DNA of 64,000 nt from NCBI GenBank assembly GCA_039888615.1, contig JBDQQS010000018.1. One strand, written 5' to 3'. The stretch is from Flavimaribacter sp039888615 (GTDB taxonomy: Bacteria > Pseudomonadota > Alphaproteobacteria > Rhizobiales > Rhizobiaceae). A model generated the notes under the pieces. It worked only from the letters and a program-made list of their open reading frames with translations. It made no database searches and was not told the origin of the DNA. Positions 53,159 to 62,371 of this stretch are shown piece by piece; the first letter of the stretch is position 1; each line of letters begins with the position of its first letter. The position numbers and the translations under genes were made by a program.

Positions 53159-56100
53159 CTTCTGCGCTCCAATCCATCATCACAAGGCCGAAAACGGTCC
53201 TTGCGCTCATGGTTTTCATGATCGCGGCCGGAATAATGTCCTACATTGGCATCCCGAAAGAGGCGAATCCGGACATTGACGTTCCGGTGTATTATGTCTC
53301 GATCACTCAGCAAGGTATTTCTCCCAACGACGCCGAACGCCTGCTGGTGCGGCCGATGGAAACGACGTTGCGCGGGCTCGACGGACTGAAGGAACTGACC
53401 GCGATCGCGTCTGAAGGACACGCCGGCATCGTACTTGAGTTCAATGTCGAAACTGAAGCCGATGAGGTGCTCGCCGACATACGTGACAAGGTCGATCAGG
53501 CTCAGGCTGATTTGCCTGAAGAAGCAGACGAACCGACGATCACCGAAACGAATTTCGCACTCCAGCCGACGATTATCGTCACGCTGTCGGGCGACGTTCC
53601 CGAACGCACTCTGACCCATCTCGCGCGCCGCCTGAAGGACGAAATCGAAGCAGTTTCAACTGTTCGCGAAGCCGAGCTGATGGGAGACCGGGAAGAACTT
53701 CTCGAGGTCATTCTGGATCTCATGAAGCTGGAATCCTACGACATCACGCAGGATGAGCTCCTGAATGCGCTTTCGCAAAATAACCAGCTTGTTGCGGCAG
53801 GGTTTATCGACGATGGCAACGGTCGCTTCAATGTCAAGGTGCCTGGGCTCGTGGAGAACGCCGAGGATGTCTACAATATTCCGATCAAGCAGAACGGCGA
53901 AGGCGTCGTGACGCTTGGCGAGGTTGGCGAAATCCGACGCACCTTCACGGATCCCTCCATCTTCACACGGGTGAACGGCCAGCCGGCGATTTCCATCGAA
54001 GTCACCAAACGCATCGGCACCAATATCATCGAGAACAATGACGAGGTGCGCCGGGTCGTTGCCGAGTACACAAAAGACTGGCCTCAGTCGATCCATGTCA
54101 ACTATTTGCTCGACCAGTCGAGCTTCATCTTTGAAGTTCTGGGGTCGCTGCAATCGTCGATCATGACCGCAATTTTGCTGGTCATGATCTGCGTGGTCGG
54201 AACGCTTGGACTACGCTCCGGATTGCTTGTTGGCCTCGCCATCCCCGGCTCGTTCATGCTCGCCTTCCTGATTCTCGCCAGCCTCGGCATGGTGGTGAAC
54301 ATGATGGTTATGTTTGGCATGGTGCTGACCGTCGGAATGCTGGTCGACGGCGCGATCGTCGTGACCGAATACGCCGACCGCAAGATCGCGGAAGGCATGA
54401 AGCCGGCCGCCGCCTACCAGCGGGCGTCGAAGCTGATGTTCTGGCCTGTGGTGTCCTCTACGGCAACAACGCTCGCCGCTTTCCTGCCGCTGCTTCTATG
54501 GCCTGGCGTGTCCGGGGAGTTCATGAGCTACCTGCCCCGCATGGTGATCATCGTTCTCACGGCGTCTCTGCTCACAGCCCTGGTCTTTTTGCCGGTTACC
54601 GGAACATTGTTCGCTCAAATCGCTGCGGTGGTTTCCAAGCGGTCCAATGCGATCCTCGCCTTGTTCGTGGCCGCAATTGCCGGCGTATTCGCCTTTGTCG
54701 GTCCACTTGCACCGTTGGGGTTCACCATACAGGCTACGGGTACAGCGCTGACAGCGGCGATCGCATTGTTTCTGACTTACCGCATATCGAAGTTCATCGC
54801 CAACCGGCGTCGCGACCACGCCGTTTCAGAAGCGGACAACGTTGCGATGATGCTGTCTTCGGATTCGAAGCTGGACATCGCCAAAGTGCCGGGCTTCACG
54901 GGCGGCTATCTGCGCTTTCTGAACCTCGCTGTCGGATCACTTGCAGGCAACATCGCGGTTATCGTCGTCATCATCGCCGCCACCATAGGCAGCTACATGT
55001 ATTTCGGCGCCAACAACCAGGGCGTCGAATTCTTCGTGGATGAAGAGCCGGATGTTGCGATCGTGCTGGTATCGGCACGCGGCAATCTCTCCGCCCGCGA
55101 CATTCGCGATCTTGTCGCAGAGGTCGAGTATGAAGTGCTCAGGATCAATGGCATTGAAAACGTCGTGATGACCGCAACTGCTCCCGGCGGCGGCGGTAGT
55201 GGCGGCCCGCAGATAATCGGCGGCGTCCAGGACAAGCCGGCCGATGTCGTGGGCGAATTGCAGATTGAACTCGCAGACTATTGCTGCCGGCGCAAGGCGG
55301 TCGACATCTTCGAGGATATCCGTCAGAGAACAGCCGACATCGCCGGCGTCAAGGTGGAAGTGCGCAAGATCGAAGGCGGACCGCCGACCGGCAAGGATGT
55401 GCGTCTCGAAGTGAAATCGACGGACTACGACACGATGGTTGAAACCGTTGGCCGCATCCGCGAGCAGTTCGACGCCATGGAGATGCTCACCGATCAGGAG
55501 GACGCTCGCCCGCTTCCGGGCATCGAGTGGGAGATTGACGTCAATCGCGAACTGGCGGGACGTTATAATGCCGGTATCGTCCAGGTCGGATCGATGGTCC
55601 AACTCGTCACCAACGGTGTCCTGATCGGCTCTTATCGACCAGACGACTCCCAGGACGAGGTCGATATTCGCGTGCGCCTGCCGGAAGAAGAACGCACGCT
55701 CGACCAGTTCGAGGTCTTGCGTCTGAGGACCGCCAACGGCCAGGTTCCCCTCGCGAACTTCATCACCATGGGCGCCCAGCACAAGGTTTCATCGATCACA
55801 AGACGCGACGGGCTATACGCCATGGACGTCAAAGCCAATCTCGGAGAGGACGTCATGGTCGATGGACGTCCTGCAACGGCTGACGACGCGGTCAAGGAAG
55901 TCCAGAAATGGCTGGATACGCAGACATTCCCAGAAAGCGTGCAGTTGCGTTTCCGGGGTGCTGACGAGGAGCAGCAGGAGGCGAGCGAATTCCTTGGCAA
56001 GGCCGCCATGGCCGCGCTGTTCATGATGTTCGTCATCCTGCTTACCCAGTTCAATTCGTTCTACCAGACGATCCTGACGCTCTCGACGGTCATTCTGGCG

Positions 56101-56667
56101 GTCTCGGGCGTGCTGATCGGCATGGTGGTGACCTCACAGCCCTTCTCCATCATCATGACCGGCACAGGCATCGTCGCGCTCGCGGGCATCGTGGTGAACA
56201 ACGCGATCGTGTTGATCGACACATTCAACCGGATGCGCGAGGAAGGCGTGACCGATACGCGTGAAGCCGCCCTCAAGACTGCGGCCCAGCGACTTCGTCC
56301 AATCATGCTGACGACTATCACGACCATCCTTGGCCTGGTGCCGATGGCGTTGCAGATCAACATGGACTTCTTTAGTCAGACGATCTCCGTCGGCGGCATC
56401 ACCGCGATCTGGTGGGTCCAGCTATCAACCGCGATCATCTTCGGCCTGGCTTTTTCGACCATGCTGACCCTGGTCATGATCCCGGCAATGCTGGCCATGC
56501 CCGACAATATCAGGCGACTGTGGGGTCGGATCACCGGCAACGCCTTCGTTCCGCAACCCGCCTATGCTGGTGTCGGAAGCGTGACCTCGGACGATGGCGA
56601 TGAGAGACCGGAACGTCGTCCGCACAATGACGACATGCCGGCGAGACGGCCTGACGCAGCGGAATAA
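53155..56667 (+). CDS. RND efflux transporter permease, enlarged
   Basis: This 1170-residue AcrB-superfamily pump exceeds the usual 1020-1060 residues. The N-terminus (IITRPKTVLALMVFMIAAG) and the SFMLAFLILASLGMVVNMM and VGMLVDGAIVVTEYADR segments (TM4, with proton-relay Asp residues) are standard. Between TM6 and TM7, residues about 496-546 add two hydrophobic stretches (AILALFVAAIAGVFAFVG and ALTAAIALFLTY). A Gly-rich loop GGGGSGG and a Cys pair in DYCCRR (about 710) lie in the second periplasmic domain. The last 50 residues are polar and Arg/Pro/Asp-rich. Regulated, by position, by the PadR gene. Confidence 0.9.
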   Translation: MTSALQSIITRPKTVLALMVFMIAAGIMSYIGIPKEANPDIDVPVYYVSITQQGISPNDAERLLVRPMETTLRGLDGLKELTAIASEGHAGIVLEFNVETEADEVLADIRDKVDQAQADLPEEADEPTITETNFALQPTIIVTLSGDVPERTLTHLARRLKDEIEAVSTVREAELMGDREELLEVILDLMKLESYDITQDELLNALSQNNQLVAAGFIDDGNGRFNVKVPGLVENAEDVYNIPIKQNGEGVVTLGEVGEIRRTFTDPSIFTRVNGQPAISIEVTKRIGTNIIENNDEVRRVVAEYTKDWPQSIHVNYLLDQSSFIFEVLGSLQSSIMTAILLVMICVVGTLGLRSGLLVGLAIPGSFMLAFLILASLGMVVNMMVMFGMVLTVGMLVDGAIVVTEYADRKIAEGMKPAAAYQRASKLMFWPVVSSTATTLAAFLPLLLWPGVSGEFMSYLPRMVIIVLTASLLTALVFLPVTGTLFAQIAAVVSKRSNAILALFVAAIAGVFAFVGPLAPLGFTIQATGTALTAAIALFLTYRISKFIANRRRDHAVSEADNVAMMLSSDSKLDIAKVPGFTGGYLRFLNLAVGSLAGNIAVIVVIIAATIGSYMYFGANNQGVEFFVDEEPDVAIVLVSARGNLSARDIRDLVAEVEYEVLRINGIENVVMTATAPGGGGSGGPQIIGGVQDKPADVVGELQIELADYCCRRKAVDIFEDIRQRTADIAGVKVEVRKIEGGPPTGKDVRLEVKSTDYDTMVETVGRIREQFDAMEMLTDQEDARPLPGIEWEIDVNRELAGRYNAGIVQVGSMVQLVTNGVLIGSYRPDDSQDEVDIRVRLPEEERTLDQFEVLRLRTANGQVPLANFITMGAQHKVSSITRRDGLYAMDVKANLGEDVMVDGRPATADDAVKEVQKWLDTQTFPESVQLRFRGADEEQQEASEFLGKAAMAALFMMFVILLTQFNSFYQTILTLSTVILAVSGVLIGMVVTSQPFSIIMTGTGIVALAGIVVNNAIVLIDTFNRMREEGVTDTREAALKTAAQRLRPIMLTTITTILGLVPMALQINMDFFSQTISVGGITAIWWVQLSTAIIFGLAFSTMLTLVMIPAMLAMPDNIRRLWGRITGNAFVPQPAYAGVGSVTSDDGDERPERRPHNDDMPARRPDAAE

Positions 56668-56696
56668 ACCGAAGAGTTTCTCAAGGGCGCGACTGG

Positions 56697-56723
56697 AATG
56701 TGGGCTGAATGGCCCGCATTTTC
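56697..56723 (+). terminator. Probable terminator of the RND operon
   Basis: A 9-base stem (AATGTGGGC with GCCCGCATT, one G-T pair) and 6-base loop lie 30 bases after the pump stop, followed by TTCC. Only two T residues follow the stem arm itself, so strength is moderate. The opposing livM gene ends 28 bases further on and may share it. Confidence 0.6.
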
Positions 56724-56751
56724 CGTTCCGTGCAAGGCTCCATTACAGGCG

Positions 56752-57780
56752 TTACTCTTTGCGAGAATCATTTGGCTCGACCCGGTAACCAAGCGGGAAC
56801 AGACGGAGACCCGTCAGATCCTGAACGAGACCCCACAAACCTTTCGGCGCCACCAGCATAACCGAAATCGCTATCGCTCCAAGCACGATCAGGTAAATTG
56901 ATCCGAGGTCGGCCAGTGTCTCGCGCAGAAGGAAAAATGCGACCGTGCCGATAATTGGGCCTTCCAGAGATCCAATTCCCCCGATCACGACGATGAAAAT
57001 CACATAGGCGGTCCAGTCATTGACGCTGAACGCCGCATCGGGAGAGATCCTCAGCTTTTGCAGAAAAATCAGCGAGCCAACAAGCGTCGTCAGGCCGCCA
57101 ACGACGACGTAAACGACGAATTTTGAACGCCAGATATCTATGCCGAGGGAGGAAGCGGCAAGCTCATTGTCACGAATGGCCGTCAGCGCCAGCCCGTTGC
57201 GCGACCGCAGAAACAAGTATGCGATGGCCACAACCGCAGCGGCGCATCCAAGCGTCAGCCAGTAGCTGGTCGCCTCGCGCGCATCGCGTCCGTCGGCAAG
57301 CGAGCGCACCACATCCACCGGCAGCGAAATCCCGGACCCTCCGCCAAGCGCGCTCACCTGGGCGAAACCCAACCGAAACACCTCGGCAATAACCCAGGTT
57401 CCAATCGCGAAATAAGCGCCACGAAGCCGAAAAATAAGCGCGGCGACCGGTATCGCGACGATCGCTCCGATCACTACGGAAAGTCCAATGGCCGTGAACG
57501 GATGAAGCCCGCCGAATACCGTCAGCGCGAACAGTACATATCCGCCCAGGCCGACATAGGCCTGCTGCCCAACGGAGACGAGGCCAGCATATCCGGCAAG
57601 CAGGTTCCACAGCATCGCCAGCGAGAGATAGAGGTATATTTCGCCGAGCAGCCTCAGATCGGCCCGACCCATCCACCAGGGCGCTGCAGCCAGAGCGAGC
57701 AGGAGAAGCAAGCCGAGAACCGAAGCGATGCGGCTTGCGGTCGTGACGCGGAAGACACGATGTGTATCGACAACGCTCAT
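56752..57780 (-). CDS. Branched-chain amino acid-type ABC transporter permease (LivM family)
   Basis: This 342-residue membrane protein has about nine hydrophobic segments. LAGYAGLVSVGQQAYVGLGGY and GIGSLEGPIIGTVAFFLLRE (each seen in parts) are LivM features. The ATG at 57780 overlaps the stop of the LivH gene by 4 bases (ATGA), with GAGG upstream; the open frame to 57930 is not coding. It is the last gene of the leftward operon. Confidence 0.92.
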   Translation of the reverse strand: MSVVDTHRVFRVTTASRIASVLGLLLLLALAAAPWWMGRADLRLLGEIYLYLSLAMLWNLLAGYAGLVSVGQQAYVGLGGYVLFALTVFGGLHPFTAIGLSVVIGAIVAIPVAALIFRLRGAYFAIGTWVIAEVFRLGFAQVSALGGGSGISLPVDVVRSLADGRDAREATSYWLTLGCAAAVVAIAYLFLRSRNGLALTAIRDNELAASSLGIDIWRSKFVVYVVVGGLTTLVGSLIFLQKLRISPDAAFSVNDWTAYVIFIVVIGGIGSLEGPIIGTVAFFLLRETLADLGSIYLIVLGAIAISVMLVAPKGLWGLVQDLTGLRLFPLGYRVEPNDSRKE

Positions 57781-58640
57781 CCATCCATCCTCGGGAAAAG
57801 GCCGCGCGGGCGAACGGCGAGTATGATCAGGAATGCAATATGGCCTGAGAGAATCTGCCAGCCCGGATTGATCTGGGCGCCGATCGATTGCGCCACGCCT
57901 AGGATCACACCGCCAGCGAGCGTACCCCACAGATTACCGAGCCCGCCGATAATGACCGCTTCGAACCCGAAGATCAGACGGGCCGGGCCGGTTGCAGGAT
58001 CGAACGAGGTCCGAACTCCGAGGAAAATTCCGGCGATGGCGGTTACCGCGAGGGACAGCGCCATAGCCAGTCCGAAGACATGACGACGGTTCAGTCCCAT
58101 CAATTGGGCGATGTCCTGATTGTCTGAAACCGCCCTGAAAGCCCGGCCGAGCGCCGTTGCGTAGAATATCCACTGGAGGCCAGCTACAACCAGCACTGCT
58201 GTCAGAAACATCACGAGCGGAAGGTAGCCGACGGCCAATCCGCCGATGTTGGCGCTCGCCACCTCGATAGCGCCTGCGTTGAGCTTCTGAGGATCGGCGG
58301 AATAGCCTTCAAGCAACGCGTTCTGAATGATCACCGAGAGGCCGAACGTGACCAGCAATGGCGGCAGAATATCATCGCCAAGCGTCCAGTTCAGAACGCC
58401 GCGCTGCAGAACATATCCAAAGCCGGCCATCAGCGGCACGACCAGAATGAGCGCTACGAACGGGTTCATCGAGAGAGCCGCCATCACCGTCAGACCGAGA
58501 TAGGCCGCCAGAACGATCAGGTCGCCATGGGCTATATTGACCAGACGCATGACGCCAAAGATCAGGGACAACCCTGCCGCAAACAGAGCGTAAAGCCCTC
58601 CGAGCAACGTTCCCTGCACGATTGCATTGATCCAGTCCAT
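57777..58640 (-). CDS. Branched-chain amino acid-type ABC transporter permease (LivH family)
   Basis: This 287-residue protein starts MDWINAIVQGTLLGGLYAL and has the LivH segment GLSLIFGVMRLVNIAHGD near residue 25 and GGLGNLWGTLAGGVILG near the C-terminus. About eight membrane segments. It follows the LivF-type ATPase by 4 bases and is translationally coupled to livM. Confidence 0.93.
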   Translation of the reverse strand: MDWINAIVQGTLLGGLYALFAAGLSLIFGVMRLVNIAHGDLIVLAAYLGLTVMAALSMNPFVALILVVPLMAGFGYVLQRGVLNWTLGDDILPPLLVTFGLSVIIQNALLEGYSADPQKLNAGAIEVASANIGGLAVGYLPLVMFLTAVLVVAGLQWIFYATALGRAFRAVSDNQDIAQLMGLNRRHVFGLAMALSLAVTAIAGIFLGVRTSFDPATGPARLIFGFEAVIIGGLGNLWGTLAGGVILGVAQSIGAQINPGWQILSGHIAFLIILAVRPRGLFPRMDG

Positions 58641-58644
58641 CTCG

Positions 58645-59349
58645 TCAGGTCCCGAAATAAGCGGTAGAAATCTGCTCGCGGCTAACGTCGTCTGTCCGGC
58701 CTTCCAGCGAGACACGGCCCTCCTGCAGGCAGTAGACGCGCGATGAAACCGAAAGCGCCTTGGTGATATCCTGTTCCACGATCATTGCGCTCATGCCCTC
58801 ACCGACAATCGTTGGCAGCGACTCGTAAATCTGCCTGATGATGACGGGAGCAAGACCCAGGCTGATTTCGTCGAACATGACAAGGTCCGGGTTGGCCATC
58901 AGCGCCCTGCCGATCGCCACCATTTGCTGCTGGCCGCCTGAAAGGGATGTCGAAGGGAGATTCCGCCTCTCGCGCAGAACGGGAAAGAGGTCATAAATCC
59001 GTTGAAGCGACCAGGCCCCCTTGCGGCCAGTCCGGCCGCCTATGATCAGATTCTCCTCCACCGACAGCGACTGGAAAAGTTGCCGCCCTTCGGGCACCAG
59101 GGCTATGCCAAGGCCTGCAACCTGGTCCGCCCTCAGTGCGCCGATTTGCTGTCCCCGATACATGATCTGTTCCGCGCGGTTCCGGATCAATCCGGAGATC
59201 GAGCGCATCAATGTCGTCTTACCGGCGCCGTTTGCGCCGATAATTGCAACCACCTCGCCCGCCTCGACGATCATATCGACGCCGTAGAGCGCCTGGAAGT
59301 CTCCGTAATGGGCGTCCAGCTTTCGGAGATCCAGAACAGGTTCAGGCAT
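58645..59349 (-). CDS. ABC transporter ATP-binding protein (LivF family)
   Basis: This 234-residue ATPase has Walker A GANGAGKTTLMR, signature LSGGQQQMVAIGRALM and Walker B LVMFDEISLGLAP, all LivF-like. The start is ATG 59349, 8 bases inside the livG end; a TTG at 59358 is possible. It works with the LivG-type ATPase to drive import. Confidence 0.93.
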   Translation of the reverse strand: MPEPVLDLRKLDAHYGDFQALYGVDMIVEAGEVVAIIGANGAGKTTLMRSISGLIRNRAEQIMYRGQQIGALRADQVAGLGIALVPEGRQLFQSLSVEENLIIGGRTGRKGAWSLQRIYDLFPVLRERRNLPSTSLSGGQQQMVAIGRALMANPDLVMFDEISLGLAPVIIRQIYESLPTIVGEGMSAMIVEQDITKALSVSSRVYCLQEGRVSLEGRTDDVSREQISTAYFGT

Positions 59350-60070
59350 CGGCTTCAATTCCGAGATAGATTTCCTTCACTTCGCGGCTTTCCATGACTG
59401 TCGCCGGATCCCCCTCAGCAATCATCTTGCCGAAATCGATGACGATCAGACGTCCGACCACCTTGAGGAGCGCATGCACAACATGTTCGATCCAGATGAT
59501 CGACATCCCTGTCCGGTGAATAGCCTGGATCGTCTCAACAAGCAGGTGGCATTCCTCGTCGGTCAGTCCACCCGCGATTTCGTCCAGCAGCAGCAGTTTC
59601 GGTTTTGCGCAAAGCGCGCGGGTCAGTTCCAACCGTTTGCGGTCTAGCAGAGCCAGCTTCCCCGCAACGGCGTTCGCCCTATCGAGCAATCCCGTCTGGT
59701 CTAGGACGTCCAGACATGTCGATTCGGCTTCCCTGCCCGTCAGATTGGCGCCTTGTGTCGCGGCCACCATGGCGTTTTCGAAAACCGTCATGTGTCCGAA
59801 GGGCTGCGGCACCTGGAAGCTGCGGGCCATGCCCGCGCGGCAACGCTTCGCGGCGCTGTCCTGGGTCACATCACGACCGCTATACTGGACACGCCCCGAA
59901 TTCGCCGCAACGGTTCCGGTAATCAGATTGAACATCGTCGTCTTGCCCGCACCGTTCGGCCCGATGACTCCCAGCGCCTCACCCTGTCTGAGGGAAAAGG
60001 TCAGGCTGTCGGCGACGACGATCGCGCCATAAGACTTGCATACGCCCGAAAGGCCAAGGATTTCTGACAC
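59342..60070 (-). CDS. ABC transporter ATP-binding protein (LivG family)
   Basis: This 242-residue ATPase has GPNGAGKTTMFNLITG, the LivG-type segment GMARSFQVPQPFGHMTVFEN and LLLLDEIAGGLTDEE. The usual LSGG signature region reads LALLDRKRLELTRAL, a visible departure from the consensus (LSYGQQRRLEIARAL in typical LivG), which may lower ATPase activity. The start is GTG 60070, with AGAGGAACCA directly upstream. Confidence 0.9.
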   Translation of the reverse strand: MSEILGLSGVCKSYGAIVVADSLTFSLRQGEALGVIGPNGAGKTTMFNLITGTVAANSGRVQYSGRDVTQDSAAKRCRAGMARSFQVPQPFGHMTVFENAMVAATQGANLTGREAESTCLDVLDQTGLLDRANAVAGKLALLDRKRLELTRALCAKPKLLLLDEIAGGLTDEECHLLVETIQAIHRTGMSIIWIEHVVHALLKVVGRLIVIDFGKMIAEGDPATVMESREVKEIYLGIEADA

Positions 60071-60123
60071 TGGTTCCTCTTGGAAACGGTCGCCGCGGGT
60101 CAAGTGACTCGCGGCGAGCGCTT

Positions 60124-61398
60124 TTACAGAAGCTGCATTTCAGCCGTCACCGGCACTTCAGGAGCAGTCGCGTTCGCGACGATCTCAAGGTTCAGCCCGT
60201 TTGCTCCCTTCTGCCACTGGCCGCCGACAAGCGGCGTCTTGGTGACATTCTTGACCGGGCCAATAGACCAGTCGACAGGGCCGACGATCGTATCGAGCGA
60301 TGTCGAGGCTATCGCCGCAACGATCGACTGCGGATCGCTGACATCGTCGACGCGCTTGACGACGTCCGCCACCACTTCGAAAAGGGCGTGCTTGAAGCCG
60401 ATCGGCTGGGTCCAGGGTCGGCCCGTCGCGTCGCTGTATCCAGTGGCAAGATCCTTCGCGCTAATACCGGTGAGCGACGAGGAGAAAGGATGGTAAGGCG
60501 ACCACCAGACTTCCGAAGAGAGGCCGTTACCGCGCTCGCCGAGACTGTCCACGACGGACGGGAACAACAGCGCCTTTCCGATAGTGACGATCCTCGGATT
60601 GAACCCCTGTTGGGCGGCTTGCGCCCAGAACGTTGCAAAGTCCGGCGGGATCATGTTGCCGGTCACGATCTGGCAATTCGCTTCCTTGAAGGCGTTGATC
60701 TGGGCCGTGAAGTCGTCGGTCAATGGCTGGTAGCGACCGGGATCGACCAGCGTGTAACCTGCGGCGGCAAGCGGCTTGGGCAGTCCCAGTTCCGGATCGC
60801 CCCAGGCGTTTCCGTCGGCGTCGTTGGGGAACAGACCGGCCACGGTCTTTTCAACGCCAGTACCGTCCCACATGTCCAGGAAGGCTGCGATCACGTCCTC
60901 GAGCCCCCAGAAGAAATGATAGGTGTTCTCGAATCCGTTTGCGGGATCGCCGCTACGACCGAAGAAATAGGGCTGCCAGGGGCAATCCGTGGTGATGCAG
61001 GGCACCTCGTTCAATTCCGCCTGGTCGGCCACCGGATTGGTGGTGTCGGGCGTCGAGGCGGCGGTGATGATGTCCACTTCCTCGCGAAGGATCAGATCGG
61101 ACGCCACCTCTGCGGCCCGGTTCGGATTGGACTGGCTGTCCGCGGTGATGATTTCGATATTATAGGTTCCGCCCTGCCCGGCGATCCCTTCGGCGAACTT
61201 CGCCCGGATGCCTTCCAGAACATACTCGTCGGCCTCGGCGAAGCCCGCGAGCGGGCCGGTCCGCGGGCTTACATGCCCGACCTTGATAGTGCGGTCCTGA
61301 GCGAATGCCCTCCTGCCACGCAATATTGCGGGCGCCGCAAGGCCGATCGCGGCCAGTCCGCGGATCACCGTGCGGCGGTTAGTCGTAAAATGCGTCAT
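60124..61398 (-). CDS. ABC transporter substrate-binding protein (Leu/Ile/Val-binding type), Tat-exported
   Basis: This 424-residue periplasmic protein starts with a twin-arginine signal (TTNRRTVIRGLAAIGLAAP, cleavage near RAFAQD). The type 1 periplasmic binding fold begins with IKVGHVSPRTGPLAGFAEADE. Members of this amide/urea/aromatic-binding branch bind small amides, amino acids or aromatic acids. GGGAGG lies before the ATG at 61398. It precedes livG in the operon, 53 bases apart. Confidence 0.9.
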   Translation of the reverse strand: MTHFTTNRRTVIRGLAAIGLAAPAILRGRRAFAQDRTIKVGHVSPRTGPLAGFAEADEYVLEGIRAKFAEGIAGQGGTYNIEIITADSQSNPNRAAEVASDLILREEVDIITAASTPDTTNPVADQAELNEVPCITTDCPWQPYFFGRSGDPANGFENTYHFFWGLEDVIAAFLDMWDGTGVEKTVAGLFPNDADGNAWGDPELGLPKPLAAAGYTLVDPGRYQPLTDDFTAQINAFKEANCQIVTGNMIPPDFATFWAQAAQQGFNPRIVTIGKALLFPSVVDSLGERGNGLSSEVWWSPYHPFSSSLTGISAKDLATGYSDATGRPWTQPIGFKHALFEVVADVVKRVDDVSDPQSIVAAIASTSLDTIVGPVDWSIGPVKNVTKTPLVGGQWQKGANGLNLEIVANATAPEVPVTAEMQLL

Positions 61399-61437
61399 CA
61401 AATCCTCCCTTATCTGATGCCGGATTTTTTCCGGCGT

Positions 61438-62367
61438 CTAGTCTATGTCATCGAGCACCGTGTCAAGACGTCCGAGGAAACGCGCCACCCTGGCGCGCGT
61501 CTCATCCGCCTTCTCCGGCGTCCATGTATGAAAGCCCTCGCCCGCCTTCATGCCGAGCTTGCCGTCCTTTACCAATTGTTCCAGATAGGGCGACGGGCCC
61601 GGACGGTTTTCCAGATCGGCAAGCACGTTTTCGTGGATGTCCAGCGTCAGGTCAGTACCAACCAGATCGGCGTTTTCCAGCGGCCCCAGAACAGCCAGCC
61701 GTCGTCCGAAGCAGGATTTTATGACGGTATCGACCGCCGCGGCGTCACAAATACCCCGCTCCACCAGGCTTATCGCCTCGCGCCACAGCGCATGCTGCAT
61801 GCGGTTGCCAATGAACCCCGGCACATCTTTCTCCACGCGCACAGGCGTCTTTCCGGTGCCTGCGAGGAGCTGCGTCATCTCCTCCATCGCCGCATCGTCG
61901 GTCCATTCCGTGCGGATAACCTCGACCAGCGGGATCATATGCGGCGGGTTCCACCAATGTGTCCCAAGCGCCCGATTGCGGCGTCTCAGATCCCGCATGA
62001 TTTTCGTAATCTGGATTACGGACGTATTCGAAGCCAGGATCGCATCGGATGAAGCATGCGCCTCCACTTCGGCGAATATCTGCTGCTTCAGCGCTAGCTT
62101 TTCCGGCGCAGCCTCGAAAACAAACTCGGCGTGCTGCACGGCGTCCGGCAACGTATCCCTCAAGCTAACCCTCTCGAGGCAGGCGGAAATCTCATCAGTT
62201 CCCGTTCCAAGCGACTCCAGGCTGGCGGCAATTCGCTCCGGAGCCTGATGAAGAGCCTCGGCCATCGGATCGGTCAGCGCCACGTGATGGCCGGCCCTTG
62301 CGAGAGTCAGGGCGATACCGTGCCCCATGAGCCCGGCGCCGATCACTGCGATGTGCCGAATTGCCAT
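61438..62367 (-). CDS. 3-hydroxyacyl-CoA dehydrogenase family protein (lambda-crystallin/gulonate dehydrogenase-like)
   Basis: This 309-residue NAD enzyme has the Rossmann motif IAVIGAGLMGHGIALTLA, ASNTSVIQITKIM, and GTHWWNPPHMIPLVEVI with the catalytic His and the conserved Asn. LGKMGAGEGFH-like text appears as KLGMKAGEGFHTW. The WNPP...IPLVEV pattern points to the lambda-crystallin/L-gulonate or carnitine dehydrogenase group rather than beta-oxidation. The ATG at 62367 is 5 bases after the SDR stop; the open frame to 62499 is not coding. Confidence 0.88.
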   Translation of the reverse strand: MAIRHIAVIGAGLMGHGIALTLARAGHHVALTDPMAEALHQAPERIAASLESLGTGTDEISACLERVSLRDTLPDAVQHAEFVFEAAPEKLALKQQIFAEVEAHASSDAILASNTSVIQITKIMRDLRRRNRALGTHWWNPPHMIPLVEVIRTEWTDDAAMEEMTQLLAGTGKTPVRVEKDVPGFIGNRMQHALWREAISLVERGICDAAAVDTVIKSCFGRRLAVLGPLENADLVGTDLTLDIHENVLADLENRPGPSPYLEQLVKDGKLGMKAGEGFHTWTPEKADETRARVARFLGRLDTVLDDID

Positions 62368-62371
62368 CACC

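Noticed and set aside
60388..62052. Plus-strand open frame of 554 codons
   Set aside because: Antisense to the binding-protein and dehydrogenase genes, both with clear motifs. Rich in Arg, Gly and His in no order, as expected of a shadow frame.
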